DNA of 64,000 nt from Dryomyza anilis (GCA_951804985.1 OX638131.1:60262447-60326446); one strand, 5' to 3'; shown: positions 1 to 12,031, numbered from the stretch's first letter. Numbers and translations are program-made. The notes: generated from the letters alone by a model not told the origin.

Positions 1-371
1 GGCCATCAAAACTAAAAAATAAGAAACCACCATCGAAATCCTCTAAAAACAAAATAATTCAACAGCATTTGTGTAGCTCCGGTCAGGATAACAAATATAT
101 ATTTTAGATTTGAAATTTAAATTAACTGCTATCCACCCAAGCCCATGTACAGCAATATATTGATCAGCACGAGAGTTGATACCCCCACTAAGGAAACTGC
201 CGGAAGCCTGCTTCCCACCAATTGTTTTGGGCAAAAATGTAAATAAAAAAAATTTCAATGAAATAAATCTTTGTATTTTATGAAATGTCTAAATTTAAAT
301 TTCCTTTACTTGACATTCCATACTTTTTGACGTCAGCAATACAGGGTGTACATGCGCAATGCGTAATCTTA
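1..371. other. No gene recognised
   Basis: AT-rich sequence at the window edge. A 71-codon minus-strand reading frame (43-258) has a glycine-rich start but no motif I can assign, so it is not called as a gene. Confidence 0.4.
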
Positions 372-985
372 TTATTCTATTATTCTTGCGCCCGATGCGC
401 GGATGAATTTCATTATTTTTAGCGGATGTTTGTTCTTGATGTCATCTATTTCCTGGAAGGAAAAAGAGCCTAAAATGTTGTTACGTTTGATCGATAGTGC
501 AGGACATATTCAGAGGAAGTGATAGCTGTTTTCCTCGGCCTCTATGTCACCGCACCATCTACACAGATCTTCCCCTCTAAAACCCATTTTTCTAAGATGT
601 GATAGAAAGGTGTTATGTCTTGTGATAATTCCTACTTGTAATCTAATTGATGTCTTTTTTAGCTCTAATATAGTCTTGCTTGCGAGGCATGAGTTTGTGT
701 CGTATCTTTTTTTTGTCATTTGTTCTTCGAGTCTGGTTGTTAAACGTATTTCGAATTCTGCGAAATCTTTTTCATTTCCTGGAATATTGTTATGTCCTGG
801 TACCCAGCACAGTTTTAAACAGTGTTGTTCATCGAGAACATGGAGTTCTCTGTGAAAACGGCTGACTACCTCCGATCTAATATTCCTATTCTGCAAGGCT
901 TTGATGGTTGCTTGGCTGTCACTTCAGCACTTTTTCTTTTCAGTGTGGTTTATTCTGGAGCCATAGATATTTCAAAAATGAACAA
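372..985 (-). pseudogene. LINE ORF2 tail: RNase H and C-terminal Cys/His fragment
   Basis: This minus-strand fragment is the last part of a non-LTR retrotransposon ORF2. The RNase H catalytic motif SDSQAT lies near 910-930 and WVPGHNNIPGNE near 790. A C-terminal Cys-rich segment (CRWCG followed by a His) lies near 520-560. The same order ends the complete LINE at 25608-29204, so the fragment belongs to the same broad R1/LOA type. An in-frame TGA near 508 interrupts the frame, which then stays open to about 372. Endonuclease and reverse transcriptase are absent, so this is a truncated dead copy. The upstream boundary is approximate. Confidence 0.8.
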
Positions 986-2441
986 TTTGTTTAGTTTTAT
1001 TTATTTTAAAATTTTGAATTACATATTTTTTATGAGTTTTGTAAACAATGCACTGATGTTTTATTTTAAATTTTTCGTTAACAAATGTTGAGTCTTTCAA
1101 CCGGTTTTCAAAAAAAGTAAATGGCGACAGAATTTTGAAAGGTGAAAGTTGTATATACTTCAACCATGGTAAGAACACTTCTAATCTAAAAATGTCGTAA
1201 AATCAAACCGAATTTAAGAATATTTTATATTAGAAAAATTCAAATATTGCAAAACTCTACAAAAGAGAAAAAAAAATCGTCAACATTTCGATGATAACAC
1301 TCTTCTACAAGGATTTTAACCTATCATTTCTGGTAGATTTTGTTCTTTAGATTCTTGTTGCGTACTCAGAATTTGGCCATTACGAAATTTGTATTATCTA
1401 AAAAGTGTGTAATTATTAAAATTATACACTAAGAAAACAAGAGTTTATGAAAGTCTTGCTGCAACTATCTGTTTAAATTTACGCCTTGTAGAAAATATTT
1501 AAACATCCCATAAGTTTCAATAAAGTTGCAGCAAAACTATTAATATTTTTTAAATATGACGTATATGCAGATAGTTACGAGATGTTTGCCACAACAGGTA
1601 TGAAAACTGAGATATTTACAGTGGACTGATAGCAAACATCCTGATTTCTTGGACATTTGCATCAAAAATCTTTAGTTATTTTGACATTTGACTTCTATAA
1701 AAAAGAAAAATGGCGTACTTTTTCCTTACGCTCGATTTATCCACAACAATTAAGTTAATCCACTGTAAAAAAGTGTCAACATAAATATTACATTTTAAAG
1801 GTAAAAATAAAGTCTCCTGGTATTGAAATTATCAAGACGTAATGGAAAATATTCCGCGAAGAAGACTTGAGACTTCGTTGTACAATTTTATCTTCGAAGG
1901 ATCTATAAACGCGATGGCGATGTATAAATAGGATACTGTTTAAATTTTAGAATAAATAAAAATACATTTGATTCATATTATTTTAATTCAATAAAAATTT
2001 CTCCGCGAATTCTAATGGGGTACCTGTTCCAAATATTCATCAACTATTTTCCAATTTGTAAGATGTTTAATTGATGGTTGCTATAAATAATCGTAAATTT
2101 GAAAGATGGTTGCCAGCAATATTTATCGTATTTGTTAGATGTTTGAAAGATGTTTGTCCCAAAGCCGATCTAAATAATTTGTAAATAACTTGAGATTTGG
2201 GGCTGTGATATTTCTGTGAACTATCTTTGTTTTCTTAGTGTAGGTTATTATTTGTAGAATTTCGTACATTTTTCTTGATATTAAGCACTATTTAAGTATA
2301 TTTGAAACGATAATGAGACATCTTTGATCTTAATTTTTTTACTAAGGAGTGCGTACGAAAAATTTGTAACATTGAATAATCAAAAAATCAAGTAAGTCGT
2401 GAATCCAAATTATGCGAAATTTTTTTTGTATTATACCTCAA
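986..2441. other. Intergenic, nothing recognised
   Basis: About 1.45 kb of AT-rich sequence with only short non-motif reading frames on either strand. No RNA gene, TIR or retroelement protein was recognised. Confidence 0.5.
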
Positions 2442-2665
2442 TCTACACACATAGAAAATTATTTTTGAAATTTGAAAATAAATATTATCAATTAATTAAA
2501 ATCTACAAACGACAATATTATTTTTAATTTTGAAAGTAAAATTATTAATTTTCATTTAGAATTAAAAAAAAAAAAATAGTTAGACACTCTGTTTTTATTT
2601 CTTATTTTGACATTTGATGTTTTTATTTTTGAAATATTCAAATTTATCGCGCGTTATTGTGTGGA
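2442..2665 (+). repeat. Dispersed AT-rich repeat, copy 1
   Basis: It starts ACACACATAGAAAA and runs through AAATATTATCAATT, ACAATATTATTTTTA and a distal CGCG-containing segment. The same blocks recur in the same order at 12032-12240, and the starting motif is seen in reverse near 4860-4875. This looks like a non-coding MITE-like family. Its ends are not firmly defined. Confidence 0.6.
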
Positions 2666-3010
2666 CCAGAGAGTATTCATTTGATATAGAGTTTCCTTCC
2701 GAAAAAACATTGGTTAAGTGGAATTGGAATTTTACAGATTGAATTTAACAGATGAAAACAGTGCACAAAATTGGATCTGACCGCGGATAATTTGCAACCA
2801 AACTTACCAAGATATATTGCAATCCAACGCCTTATAAATTTTAATTATTTTTCTGTCCAAACATATGGCAGAAAACATCAGAATATTGATTTGAAAATGT
2901 GTCTGTTGACAACATTTTCGTTTCAATTTCCACATAACCAATGTTTGAATTTATTTGACAAAAGTGGCAGCGAATCCACCTGTATGGAAATTCTATATCA
3001 AATATACTAG
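2666..3010. other. Intergenic, nothing recognised
   Basis: AT-rich spacer. The overlapping short frames on both strands (2771-3098) encode no recognisable domain. Confidence 0.4.
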
Positions 3011-3178
3011 CCAGTGAAACTCTTCGGTTTCTGGGCGGTAAACTAGCTGGGCGGTAAACTGGACAAATACTGGTCAAAAACTGGCCAAAAACTTGCAAAA
3101 AACTGGCCAGAAACTAGTCAAAAACTTGCCAAAAACTTGCGAGAAACTGGCCAAAAACTATCAAGAAACTCGACATGT
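3011..3178 (+). repeat. Foldback repeat, left arm
   Basis: A degenerate tandem array of a roughly 10-20 bp motif of the type AAAACTGGCCAAAAACTTG. Its reverse complement (TTTTTGACCAGTTTTACTGG type) forms the array at 3490-3540 and 4173-4350, so the two could pair as a long inverted repeat. The arms are imperfect and the family is not recognised. Confidence 0.65.
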
Positions 3179-3489
3179 AATAAGTAAATAAAATAATGTC
3201 AAAAATAATTTTTATTTTTTAATTTACAAAGCTCAATAACAGACCAATAATACAGCACTTGGCGATTTCCGATTGTCCAACATCTCCACTTCGATGATCT
3301 GTTGCAAAAAAACATGTTTTAAGATTGCAAAAATAAAAAACGAAAAAATTAACCTTAGAAGATTTTGCAGCAACTCACACAAGAGATTTAAATTGTTTTT
3401 TTGATGTTTTCTTTTGTCACATAAGACATACAAAAAATTGTTGCTTCATACTTTATATTCAATATTTATTAGCAAAGTGAGTGCGTTCA

Positions 3490-4350
3490 CCCTTACAAGT
3501 AACTCACCAGTATTGACTAGTTTTACTGGCAGGGATCTACCACACCCAGAAAAAAATCATGGCAAATTGATAGTATTTCAATAGAAAAACAATAATTTAT
3601 ACCATTAAAATTGGTCAATAGGATGCGTCCCATTAGTTCAGTAATATTGAAACTGTTAATACAATGTGTGGTTGTACCGTACATTTTATAATGTGATATT
3701 TTAATTACAATAACAAAGACCTATACAAATTTAATGATACGTATTATTAATTTTATTATTTATTTTCTGTAATAAATAAAAATATAAATAAATATATAAA
3801 TATAATTTATTTACATTAAATACATTGGTCCTTACCAATGTCGCGTTAAATAATGTGAATATTACAAAAAAATACATGCGACCATTTTGAGTAAACACGC
3901 AGAATGACGTACAAAACGAACATGTATTCGTTTTTGTGTTTTTTTACACCACGTTTATTATTATAGGAGGAAACCATTAAAACAACAGTATTTATTCTAT
4001 TTAAAATAATAATATTGAAATAATTAAATTTATGGTACTGAATTTTCCAAATACTATTGAATTAATTTGATTAACTTTTGATTTAAAAAGAAAAAACTAT
4101 TAATACATGAACCATAACATCAATGGTCGTACCATAAAGTACTTAATGGTACATTTTCTTCTGAGTGCAGTATCCGACAAGTTTTTGACCAGTTTTACTG
4201 GTGGAAGACCAGTTTTTAGCAAGTGTAAGAGTAATCCCTACCAGTAACTGACCAGTTTTTGACTAGTTTCACTGGAGACCAGTTTTTGACTAGTTTCACT
4301 GGTAGGAGACCAGTTTTTCGCCAGTTTTTGACAAGTTTTACTTTTTTTTA
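3490..4350 (-). repeat. Foldback repeat, right arm, split by a MITE
   Basis: Repeats of GACCAGTTTTTGACTAGTTT type, complementary to the left arm at 3011-3178. The arm is interrupted after about 50 bp by the 625-bp element at 3543-4167 and then continues to about 4350. The central spacer (3180-3490) is AT-rich with no gene. Confidence 0.6.
3543..4167. mobile_element. MITE-like element with CACYCAGAA termini
   Basis: The left end reads CACCCAGAAAAAAAT and the reverse complement of the right end reads CACTCAGAAGAAAAT, giving imperfect TIRs of about 15 bp. The dinucleotide CA flanks both sides (3541-3542, 4168-4169). It has no coding capacity. The TIRs resemble those of the 979-bp element at 5138-6116, so both may be mobilised by one transposase type. 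The superfamily is not certain. Confidence 0.65.
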
Positions 4351-4735
4351 GCAGTATTTGAGCTGCCTAGTAAATTGTTGCTCGGGTACTTGCCATTCTT
4401 CGAGATGCAAGGTACGGTTTAACAACTGATTTGCGTTCCAAAACCGGCGGAAAGGTTCTCCCACTGTTCGTGTTTGACTATTGGGAAGTGATACCCGGTG
4501 ACCCATGTGAGTCAGTCAATAAACCCTACCAATGTGTAAACGTTATGGGCTTAAGGATGGTCTTTCGATGTGGAATTGTGTCAAACATTATTAATCGTAT
4601 GAAGTTATAAAATAAAAATGCATTTTAAATTAGAAATTGTGTTTTTATTTCATTATTGTTGCCTTTTCCATTTTAAATTATAAATGTCATTAAAAGCGAA
4701 AACCCAAACTAACAATAGAATTATTGAAAGCTAAC
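4351..4735. other. No gene recognised
   Basis: A locally GC-richer block (about 4360-4560) followed by AT-rich sequence. It could be an old transposon remnant, but no protein motif or terminal repeat supports that. Confidence 0.3.
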
Positions 4736-4875
4736 ATTTTATTATCAATACTTGTTTGATAATTTTATTGTTGTATCCGACAATAATTTGAAAATAGTAT
4801 TTGTGGATCCATTTTAACATAAAATATTTTTAAACTATTGTCGGATTCGACAATAATTTTCTATGTGTGTATGTA
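4736..4875 (-). repeat. Short AT-rich repeat related to the ACACACATAGAAAA family
   Basis: Ends in TTTTCTATGTGTGT, the reverse of the start of the repeats at 2442 and 12032. It contains two copies of a TGTCGGATTCGACAA-like palindromic motif (around 4775 and 4840). Confidence 0.4.
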
Positions 4876-5137
4876 AATTTTTTACCAAAATTAAATTATT
4901 ATAATTATTTGTTTATAAGAAAGTTTTGAGCCTTTTCTGAATCACCTCTATCAAACCCTTTATAGTGATTTCATTCATATTTTTGGCAGTTTCAGTCCAC
5001 TTAATCTTAAATTCATTTATGTCCTTCGATACACCTTTCGTCTCCTTCAGTTTCCGCTTAATTAGAACCCAATAACGTTCCACTGGCCTCAGTTCTGGGC
5101 GTTTGGGTCATTAGCTTCTCTAGGTACAATATTCATA

Positions 5138-6116
5138 CACCCAGGGAAAAAACATTGTAATTCCGTTATCATTCATAGTAAATTCATTATATATCTTAAC
5201 GATATGAAGTCAAATTTATTTATAGTAAAAACATTATTTTTCATAGTAATTTTTTAAATTGTCAAATGTCACAAATTTACTATGTTTAATTTGTATTTAC
5301 TATGAGTAATAATGTTTTTTTGTTTACAATCTGCTGCATATAAATTTACTATGTTTAATAATATTTTGAATTCAAATACAAATTAATGGAAAGATTCACA
5401 TTTAGGATTATTTTTATCTATGGTATTTTAATTCGAAACAAATATATTAGCATATATACACAATTTGACTACAATGCGGCAGCTGCGACGTCGGAAAAGT
5501 CAACGTCGTCCGCCAAAGAAATACATTATAACCTGGACTCAGCGAGGCTGCTGATTTAAGATTTAATTTATTTAGTGACCCATTACCCGCAGTTGGACGT
5601 CGGACATTTTCCTAAAGCGACGATAATGTCAAAGAAAAAAATCGCTTCTAATCGAATCGCAATGCAAGCGTCTTAAACACATTATCGCAGGCCGCAGCGA
5701 CTTGCTGATGCAGCTGCCGCTCTTTGGTATCATCCTTACAGATTCGACTACCGTGTCTCCTTTACACTCATCACCGGTGGCGGCACCAGCGGGCATCAGG
5801 AATCCTAATAATATTAGAGACATCCGCCATAAGAAGTGTCGTGTTGCCGCCAGCTGGTACATGTAAAAATATAATTATTTAAATATATTTAATTAATTTT
5901 GTGATAGCTTACCCGTTGTTAAACAATTTTTTTAAATGGCAAAAGAAAAAACAGACAGCCAATTTCGAAAAATTCATACAATTTACAATGAAATATTAAT
6001 GATCAAACCAATTCATAGTAAATTTACTAGAAACGCTAACAATTATAAAATGTTCTTGTGCATAGTAAAAATATAAGAAACGTAGTAAAATTTTCGATAT
6101 ACTTTTTCCCTGGGTG
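5138..6116. mobile_element. 979-bp TIR element with TA target duplication
   Basis: The left end CACCCAGGGAAAAA is the reverse complement of the right end TTTTTCCCTGGGTG, and TA flanks both sides (5136-5137, 6117-6118). TA duplication is typical of Tc1/mariner-type insertion. Subterminal CATAGTAAATTTACTATG-type motifs recur near both ends. It encodes no transposase but holds a GC-rich core (5470-5870) with a short reading frame. It landed inside the Tc1-like transposase pseudogene, so it is younger than that copy. Confidence 0.85.
5629..5862 (-). CDS. Short secretory-like ORF inside the 979-bp element
   Basis: A 77-codon frame starting at an ATG. It has a hydrophobic stretch (residues about 14-28, MSLILLGFLMPAGAA) that could act as a signal peptide or short anchor, followed by a cysteine-containing tail. 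I recognise no family. Base composition is GC-richer than the rest of the element, which suggests captured host sequence, possibly part of an exon. Expression is not supported by anything else seen; it may be a chance frame. Confidence 0.25.
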   Translation of the reverse strand: MYQLAATRHFLWRMSLILLGFLMPAGAATGDECKGDTVVESVRMIPKSGSCISKSLRPAIMCLRRLHCDSIRSDFFL

Positions 6117-6444
6117 TACTATTGTTGGTGTATCACTCCTTCGCTTCTTTTCCATAGTGGCATATTTCCAGATGAGGCCAAAAGAAGTTGGATACCTAAT
6201 TCTGGATTATAAATAGTGTTAACATCTTTTGCAAGCATTCAGAAATATAACTATACGTGCTGATTGGCCCAGAAGTTAAATACGGTTGACTTCTTTTACT
6301 ACAGCTGCATATTACCAGCCACACGAGAAATTTCTTAGGGACTTGGTAGCTCAAGGTTTTTTTTTTATAATGTGGGATAAAAAATAGAGCCACAGCACTC
6401 AGACAGGGTTATATCTATTGTGCTGTGACCCAGTTCCCTAGTTT

Positions 6445-9400
6445 TTAATGATACTTCTTAGATTCATTATTGAATCTAAGAAGGCTATTGTGTGATAAAG
6501 AGTGAAGCTCTCTCATCACGTCTGTGCCAAAGATCTGTCTTCTAATTCTAGAAAATGCTGGACAGTCACAGAGATAGTGCTCTGTGGTGCCAGTTTCTTC
6601 GTAGCAGGCAGAACATAAGGCGCTTTCCGCCAGGCCGATTGCGTTCTTGTGTTTTTCACATGCGTTGTGTCCCGTTAGAAGTCCCGTAAGTTTTCTGCAC
6701 TCCTTTCTACTTAAAGAGGCCGATTTTTGGTTATCGTCGGTGTCATGAGCTTGGAGAATGTGCATTTCGTCTCATTCAGCCATCTGCTCTTGTGTGCAGA
6801 GGCGACCCAAGAGCTGATGACAAATTTTCCCGTAGATGCAGGTAGTCCAAGCACAGGTTCTGGTCCAAATGGATTATCCTCAGATCCAGCACGTGCTAGT
6901 TCGTCAGATGCCCGAAACTCCTTTATGGCCCGGCACCCAAATCAGTTTCAGTGTGTTGTATTTACCAACACAGTTGAGACGTGATCTGCATTGACGTACA
7001 ATTTTGGATGTGATGACCGGGTTGTTCAAAGCCATAAGAGCAGTCTGACTATCGCTGCAAACTGATACAGCCCTGTTCTGCCATCTATTATCCGCAATGT
7101 AGTCCATAGCCATAAGTATAGCATAGACTTCGGCTTGAATTACCGAGGCATTTTCGCCTAAGGCGAAGTGAAGTCTGCGGTCATCCGGTTCCACAAATAC
7201 TCCAGCACCAGATCACTGATCGGTTCTGGAGCCGTCTGTGAAAATGCGGTGTGACCCTCTAGCTGGCTCACAGTCAGGCGTTAGCCAGTCTTGAACGTCA
7301 GGTTGGCAGACCTCAAAATTTCGTCTTGGTAATATTTCTGTTATCATAGCATCAGAGGGCATCTGATGCCTCTGATGAAGATGTCAAGTAGTGGTAGGTT
7401 TAAGATTGCATTCAGTGCTGGATTGCATTCAGTAGTGGGAAAGGCACCCGTAACACCCAGACACACGGTTCTCTGAATCTTGGCAAGACTAGTTGTCACG
7501 CACTTTCGCGACAGCTTGTTCCACCAGACTACCGATACATATGATATCATCGGTCTTATCATTGCCGTGTAAATCCATAAATTTTGCTCGGCAATAGTCT
7601 TCATATCTTCCCAAAAATTCCTCTGCATTGACAGAAGGCATTCAAAGCTCGCAAAATTTTATTTTCAACATGTTTTGTCCAAAGTAGTTTACTATCTAGA
7701 GTTAAACCCAGATATTATACTTCGTTAGACAGAGGAATAGTGACACCCTTAAGTACTGGTAGAGATAATCCTGTCATTATTATTTTCCTAGTGAAGAGAA
7801 CAATCCCTGTTTTGTGAGGGTTGACGGAAAGTCCGTTTGCAGTACACCAGCTGTCAATTCGGTTCAATGAGTTTTGTGTTTTAACACAGACCTCATTGAG
7901 GGAAAAGCAACACCGTCTGCATAGGCCTGGGAATAGACACCTGGTCCATCAAGATCGTTGAGCAGAGAGTCAACCAACATACACCAGAGCAGGGGGGAGA
8001 GAACGCCTCCTTGAGAACAACCTCTATTCACCCCTGCCATAATATACTGACCGCACTCCGCCTCAGAAGTGATGGTTCTAAACATGAGCATTGACTTTAG
8101 CCATTTGACCAATGTTTCATCTATTCCATGCCTTCTAGCTGCGTCACACATTCCATCAAAAGTCGCAATATCAAAAGCACCCTCGATGTCAACAAATATG
8201 CCCATCACGTACATCTTCCTCTGAAAAGCATACTCGATCCGGCCAACCAGATGTTGCAATGCTGTTTCACAGGATTTTCCACTTAGGTAGGCATAATGTC
8301 TTGATGGTAGTGGGTACCTTGACAGCGATGTTTTTCTGATGTGCAACTCAACTAGTCTTTCTAGACAATTAAGTATGAAGGACATCATACTAATGGGTCT
8401 GAAGCTCTTGGCTAAGGAATAGTCTTCTCTTTCAACTTTAGGAATGAAGGCTACTTTAACTAAACGCTAGGATTTCGGAATGTATACCCATGCGAGACTT
8501 GCTCTAAAGATCTTCTTTAGGCATGGTAGCAATTGGATTATACCTTTGTAGCATGACTGGGTAGATGCCATCCGGTCCAGGTGACTTGAAGCCATCAAAA
8601 GAGGCCACTGCGTATTAGATAGCTTCATCGTACACAACCAATCTGGCAACCTGCCTGTCATGTTTTGTCACATTAGAGTTGTTATTGCAGTCTTCAGTGC
8701 TGGGATTACAAAGTGGCCCTATGTGGATTCGATTTCCCGGAAAGTGAGTCTCAACTGGGACACTGAGTGCCTCTGTCTTAGACTCAGTATACGAGCCATC
8801 AGGTCTCCGCAGTGAGTCCAGTCGGGCAGTTCGGTCTCTTTTAAGAAACTTGACCAATCGGCTAGTCTAAATTGCTCCTCAGGGCTCTATTTAGAAACTT
8901 GCTGGAATCCTTGCGCAAGATTTCAAGACAAGCGTTCCACCAAGGAACGGGAGGTCTAGATAACGTTTTTCGTACCGGACATGTTCGTACAAAACTAGAA
9001 TTTATGACATCGTTCATAACTTGAACGGGCGTTTCAATACTTTTTTTGATACGAATTCTGACAAGAATATTGAGAGAATTCTCAAGTTCACGTCTGAAGC
9101 GTGCCCAGTTCGTTTTTCTAGGGTTTCTTACTGTCAAAGAGGGCAGCACCTCTCGGTCAGTATGAAACTCGATATACCTGTGGTACGATAAAGAATCTTC
9201 TTTAAGAACCTTCCAGTTTAAGATTTACTCTCTCAGTCTACATTTAGACAAAGTTAGGTCAATCACTTCCTGTCTTCTAGCAGTCATAAACGTGGGTTAA
9301 TTACCAGTGTTGTGAATGTTCAGATTGGAGGTCATGATAAAGTCAAGGAGTCTGGTACCTAGTGCGTTGCATTTACTGCTGCCCCACACAGTGTGTTCAG

Positions 9401-9833
9401 CATTAGCGTCACAGCAAATAATAAGACCAGTCTCCTTAAAATCACAGTACTCTATGAGCTCAACAATTACCTTTGGCGGAGGAGGCAGTAGTAAGTCATA
9501 GGGTAAGTAGCCTGAGGCGACAATCAAATGTTTCCATCCACTATCGCTTTCATAGCTCACTTTGGCTGCCACCAGGTCTTGCCCACAGAATTGGGTTAAC
9601 TTGGTGACAGCAAAGTATTTCGATACTATAAAACAGCTTCTAGGCCTTGCGACTTGCTCATCGTATAGTATGGTTTCACCACGTAGTTCACTAAGACTAC
9701 AGATGCGTTTCTTATACACCCATGGTTCTTGAATGGTTGTGATGTGGGGTAATGTATGCAACAAGGAGAGCCGCTTACCTAGTAAAGCGGTAGCAGCTTT
9801 AGAATGTTGCAGATTGATCTGAGTAAATATCAT
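6445..9833 (-). pseudogene. LINE ORF2: endonuclease, RT, RNase H (multiple breaks)
   Basis: ORF2 begins at the ATG at 9833 (MIFTQINLQHSKAAT). The endonuclease spans 9833-9297, with IQEPW and CDANAEHTVWGSS as the metal-binding region. Linker pieces follow at 9149-8467 in shifting frames. The RT palm lies at 8388-7864 with a CSQGGVLSPLLW motif and an AYADG at the catalytic site, where YADD is usual, so the polymerase centre is altered. RNase H lies at 7194-6904 (CSDSQTALMAL, WVPGHKG) and the Cys/His tail (CSACYEETGTTEHYLC) at 6765-6445. At least five frame changes make it inactive. Confidence 0.85.
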
Positions 9834-10660
9834 GACAGGATAATTAACTCGTTTCTCAATGCAGCCGATCCAGAACTTGAAGCGCCAGTGCTCTTGATTG
9901 TGGATGCAATATCACTGGAAACTGTCGAGTTCTGGGAGTTACGGGGTTTCGCAGTAGCAGTGAAGGTTTTAAACTTCTTGCCATTGCGCTTCTCAAGTGC
10001 ATTGGCAGCCACCACAGCAGCAGCAGATAGTCCGGCTTGAGTTGGAGTAACCTCCACCGAACTATCGCGTTTTGCTGTGGTAGCTGGGGAAGAGAAAGCC
10101 TCTTTGCGATCTTTCGCTTTATTCTTCCTTCTCCTACTCACCTGGGCATCGGACAACCTGACCTCTGTATTCAGAGATCCGGGTCCGGTCTCCTATGGAA
10201 GTTTAGCTTCCAGTTGGGCGTCGGTCTCTCTAGGATTAGATGCTGGCAAGACACCACTTTCCTTCGATAGACCCATGTTTCTAAATACGTGACAGAAAGG
10301 AGCCCTGAGAGGACACAACACTGTCGAGCAGCCATACAGTGGAGGATTAGTCGTAGGCATAGCCGAACCGACACTTTCCTCCACTGGTATGGAAACCACT
10401 GCGTTGTCGTTATCCTAACCTAGATTCCTAGCTGTCTCATAAATTTGGGAGATGGAGGGGCACGATGAACCCCCTGCTACAGGAGCAGAAAGGTTCATCG
10501 TACCAGGGTTGGTTGCGTGGATTGAGGCCCCCAGAATCCTTGCCTCAGCCGCCGAAGCGGGTGGATTGCCGCTTTTGTGGGTACCACCTGGAGTAGTTAT
10601 ATCTTCATGTTGACCCATCGCGGTGGTGTAGGATTTCTTTAGAGTCTGCCACCCCACCAA
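9830..10660 (-). pseudogene. LINE ORF1 (gag-like) remnant
   Basis: Three minus-strand frame pieces (10660-10415, about 10399-10171 and 10156-9830) form a low-complexity Ser/Ala/Thr-rich N-terminal region with a basic patch (SRRRKNKAKDRK). The last piece ends in a TGA that overlaps the ORF2 start ATG as ATGA. The structured gag core seen in the young LINE ORF1 is not evident, so part of ORF1 may be deleted. Confidence 0.6.
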
Positions 10661-10815
10661 TAAAAAAAGACTATGGTCGTATTTAGTTCATTACTCATCA
10701 TAAGCCTGTCTGACAAGGGTGACCCTACCAGAAACTTTAAAAAGTTTCCGTCTTCTTAGCCCTATTGAGTCATTGTAACTTAAGCCCCCACACCACGTCA
10801 AGGTAACCACCACGT

Positions 10816-11108
10816 GGGGGAAGAGGCTAGTGCGTTTGAACTGCGAGCCGAAAGGTCCCCGGTTCAAGCCTGGACTGGGGCTAACAACATCTTTTCATAG
10901 AAACATTTTTCTATACCGCGCTACCTCTCGGCAGTAAATGGCAAACCTACTAGAGTAAAACATTGCCTATGAAAAGCTCTCACCTGCCGTTCGGATTCGG
11001 CAACAAACTGTATGTCCCCCCACTTGGAGTATAAATATAACACGCACAGCTCAAAATGGTCTAAGTTCTTATAGGACTGTAGTGCCAAACTATTATTGTA
11101 TTATTATA
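10816..11108 (+). mobile_element. tRNA-derived SINE, copy 1 (5' end degenerate)
   Basis: It contains the B-box-like GGTTCAAGCC of a tRNA promoter, then a body shared almost base for base with 23070-23374 (CTATACCGCGCTACCTCTCG, CCGTTCGGATTCGGCAA, AACACGCACAGCTCAAAATGG) and an ATT-rich tail. The A-box region is degraded compared with the second copy. Confidence 0.85.
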
Positions 11109-11189
11109 CATTTCTTCCACATTTCCCCGCAGATGCGCTTTGGAAAAGTCGTTACTGGAATCTGCGAAAAGTCAGCCATATTGCAACCA

Positions 11190-11335
11190 TGGATTGAAAC
11201 CTAAACGAAAAGCGGTTTCGATTTCGGTTTTTTCCGCGTTTCGGTTTTAAGTTTTTATAACGAAACGGTTTCGGAATACCGGTTCCAAGTTACGGTTTCG
11301 GTTTTGATTTCGGTTTTTGTATAAAATTTCTTATT
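11190..11335 (+). repeat. Degenerate tandem repeat of GGTTTCGGTTT type
   Basis: Repeated CGGTTTCGGTTTT-like words over about 140 bp, forming a low-complexity tract. No function is apparent. Confidence 0.6.
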
Positions 11336-12031
11336 TTCCATATTTTTCAATGTCCAACAAAAAACCTGGGGTAAAGTGGGACATGGGGTAAAGTGGAAAA
11401 TTGCAATTTTTTGCCATGTTTTTGCATTTAAAAATAAAAACAATTGTCAAGTGCTTCTTAATATAACATTAATTTTTTCATCCATGGTTATAATCAAATT
11501 AATATCTTAGTAATAGCATATCGAAAATAAAAAAATACTTTTGAAAGTTTTTTTAGAGTGCTAGTGGCGTTTAAAATGATCGAATATCTATTGAAATTCA
11601 AACTGGTTTGAAAATAATCTAACATTGTTTATATGGTGCTAAGTTATGTTCAAATTGTGATATTGGGGTAAAGTAAGAATCATTTTAAAGTGGTAAACGT
11701 AATTTAAGCAATGTTTGTTGTAATTTTAGTACAAATATTATGTTATATAAATTTTTGGATTGATTTCGCCAAAAAAAAAGTTCAATCGTAACCACAAACC
11801 AATGAAAAGCAACATTTGACTTCATTTGATCTAAATTGCAGAAGTGAGCCGAGGAGGGAACCTTAAACAAGAGCAAGAAGAATGCATCGGTAAATAATGT
11901 TAAACTTCAAGAAGAAGAAGAATTTCGTACAACTTCATCCATAAAAGCCAAAGAAAGTATGTTTAAACAAGTGGGTGAACTGTAATATCTGCAACTGTAT
12001 ACTTAAAATGTTCGAACTTGACGACCAGCAA
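11336..12031. other. No gene recognised
   Basis: AT-rich sequence with three GGGGTAAAGT words (about 11369, 11392, 11665) and short frames without motifs. Confidence 0.4.

Larger units (their letters stand above)
4915..6410 (-). pseudogene. Tc1/mariner-type transposase, split by a TIR element
   Basis: Two minus-strand segments are pieces of one DDE transposase. The upstream piece (about 6410-6119) contains SYQVPKKFLVWLVICS, then ISECLQK and a short QLLLASSGNMPLW-type segment. The downstream piece (5137-4915) contains REANDPNAQ followed after a frame change by RPVERYW, which holds the last catalytic acidic residue of Tc1-like enzymes, then a lysine-rich C-terminus ending in a stop. The 979-bp element at 5138-6116 sits between them. 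Frameshifts and a missing N-terminal DNA-binding region make it inactive. No TIRs of its own were found. Confidence 0.75.
6420..10800 (-). mobile_element. Old R1/LOA-type non-LTR retrotransposon (LINE), decayed
   Basis: An antisense LINE with ORF1 remnant, apurinic endonuclease, reverse transcriptase, RNase H and a C-terminal Cys/His segment in that order. It is related to, but clearly diverged from, the young copy at 24837-29344. Both share the ATGA overlap between ORF1 and ORF2. Many frameshifts are visible. The 3' end abuts the Tc1-like pseudogene near 6410-6420; the 5' end runs to about 10.7-10.8 kb, just before the SINE. Confidence 0.85.
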
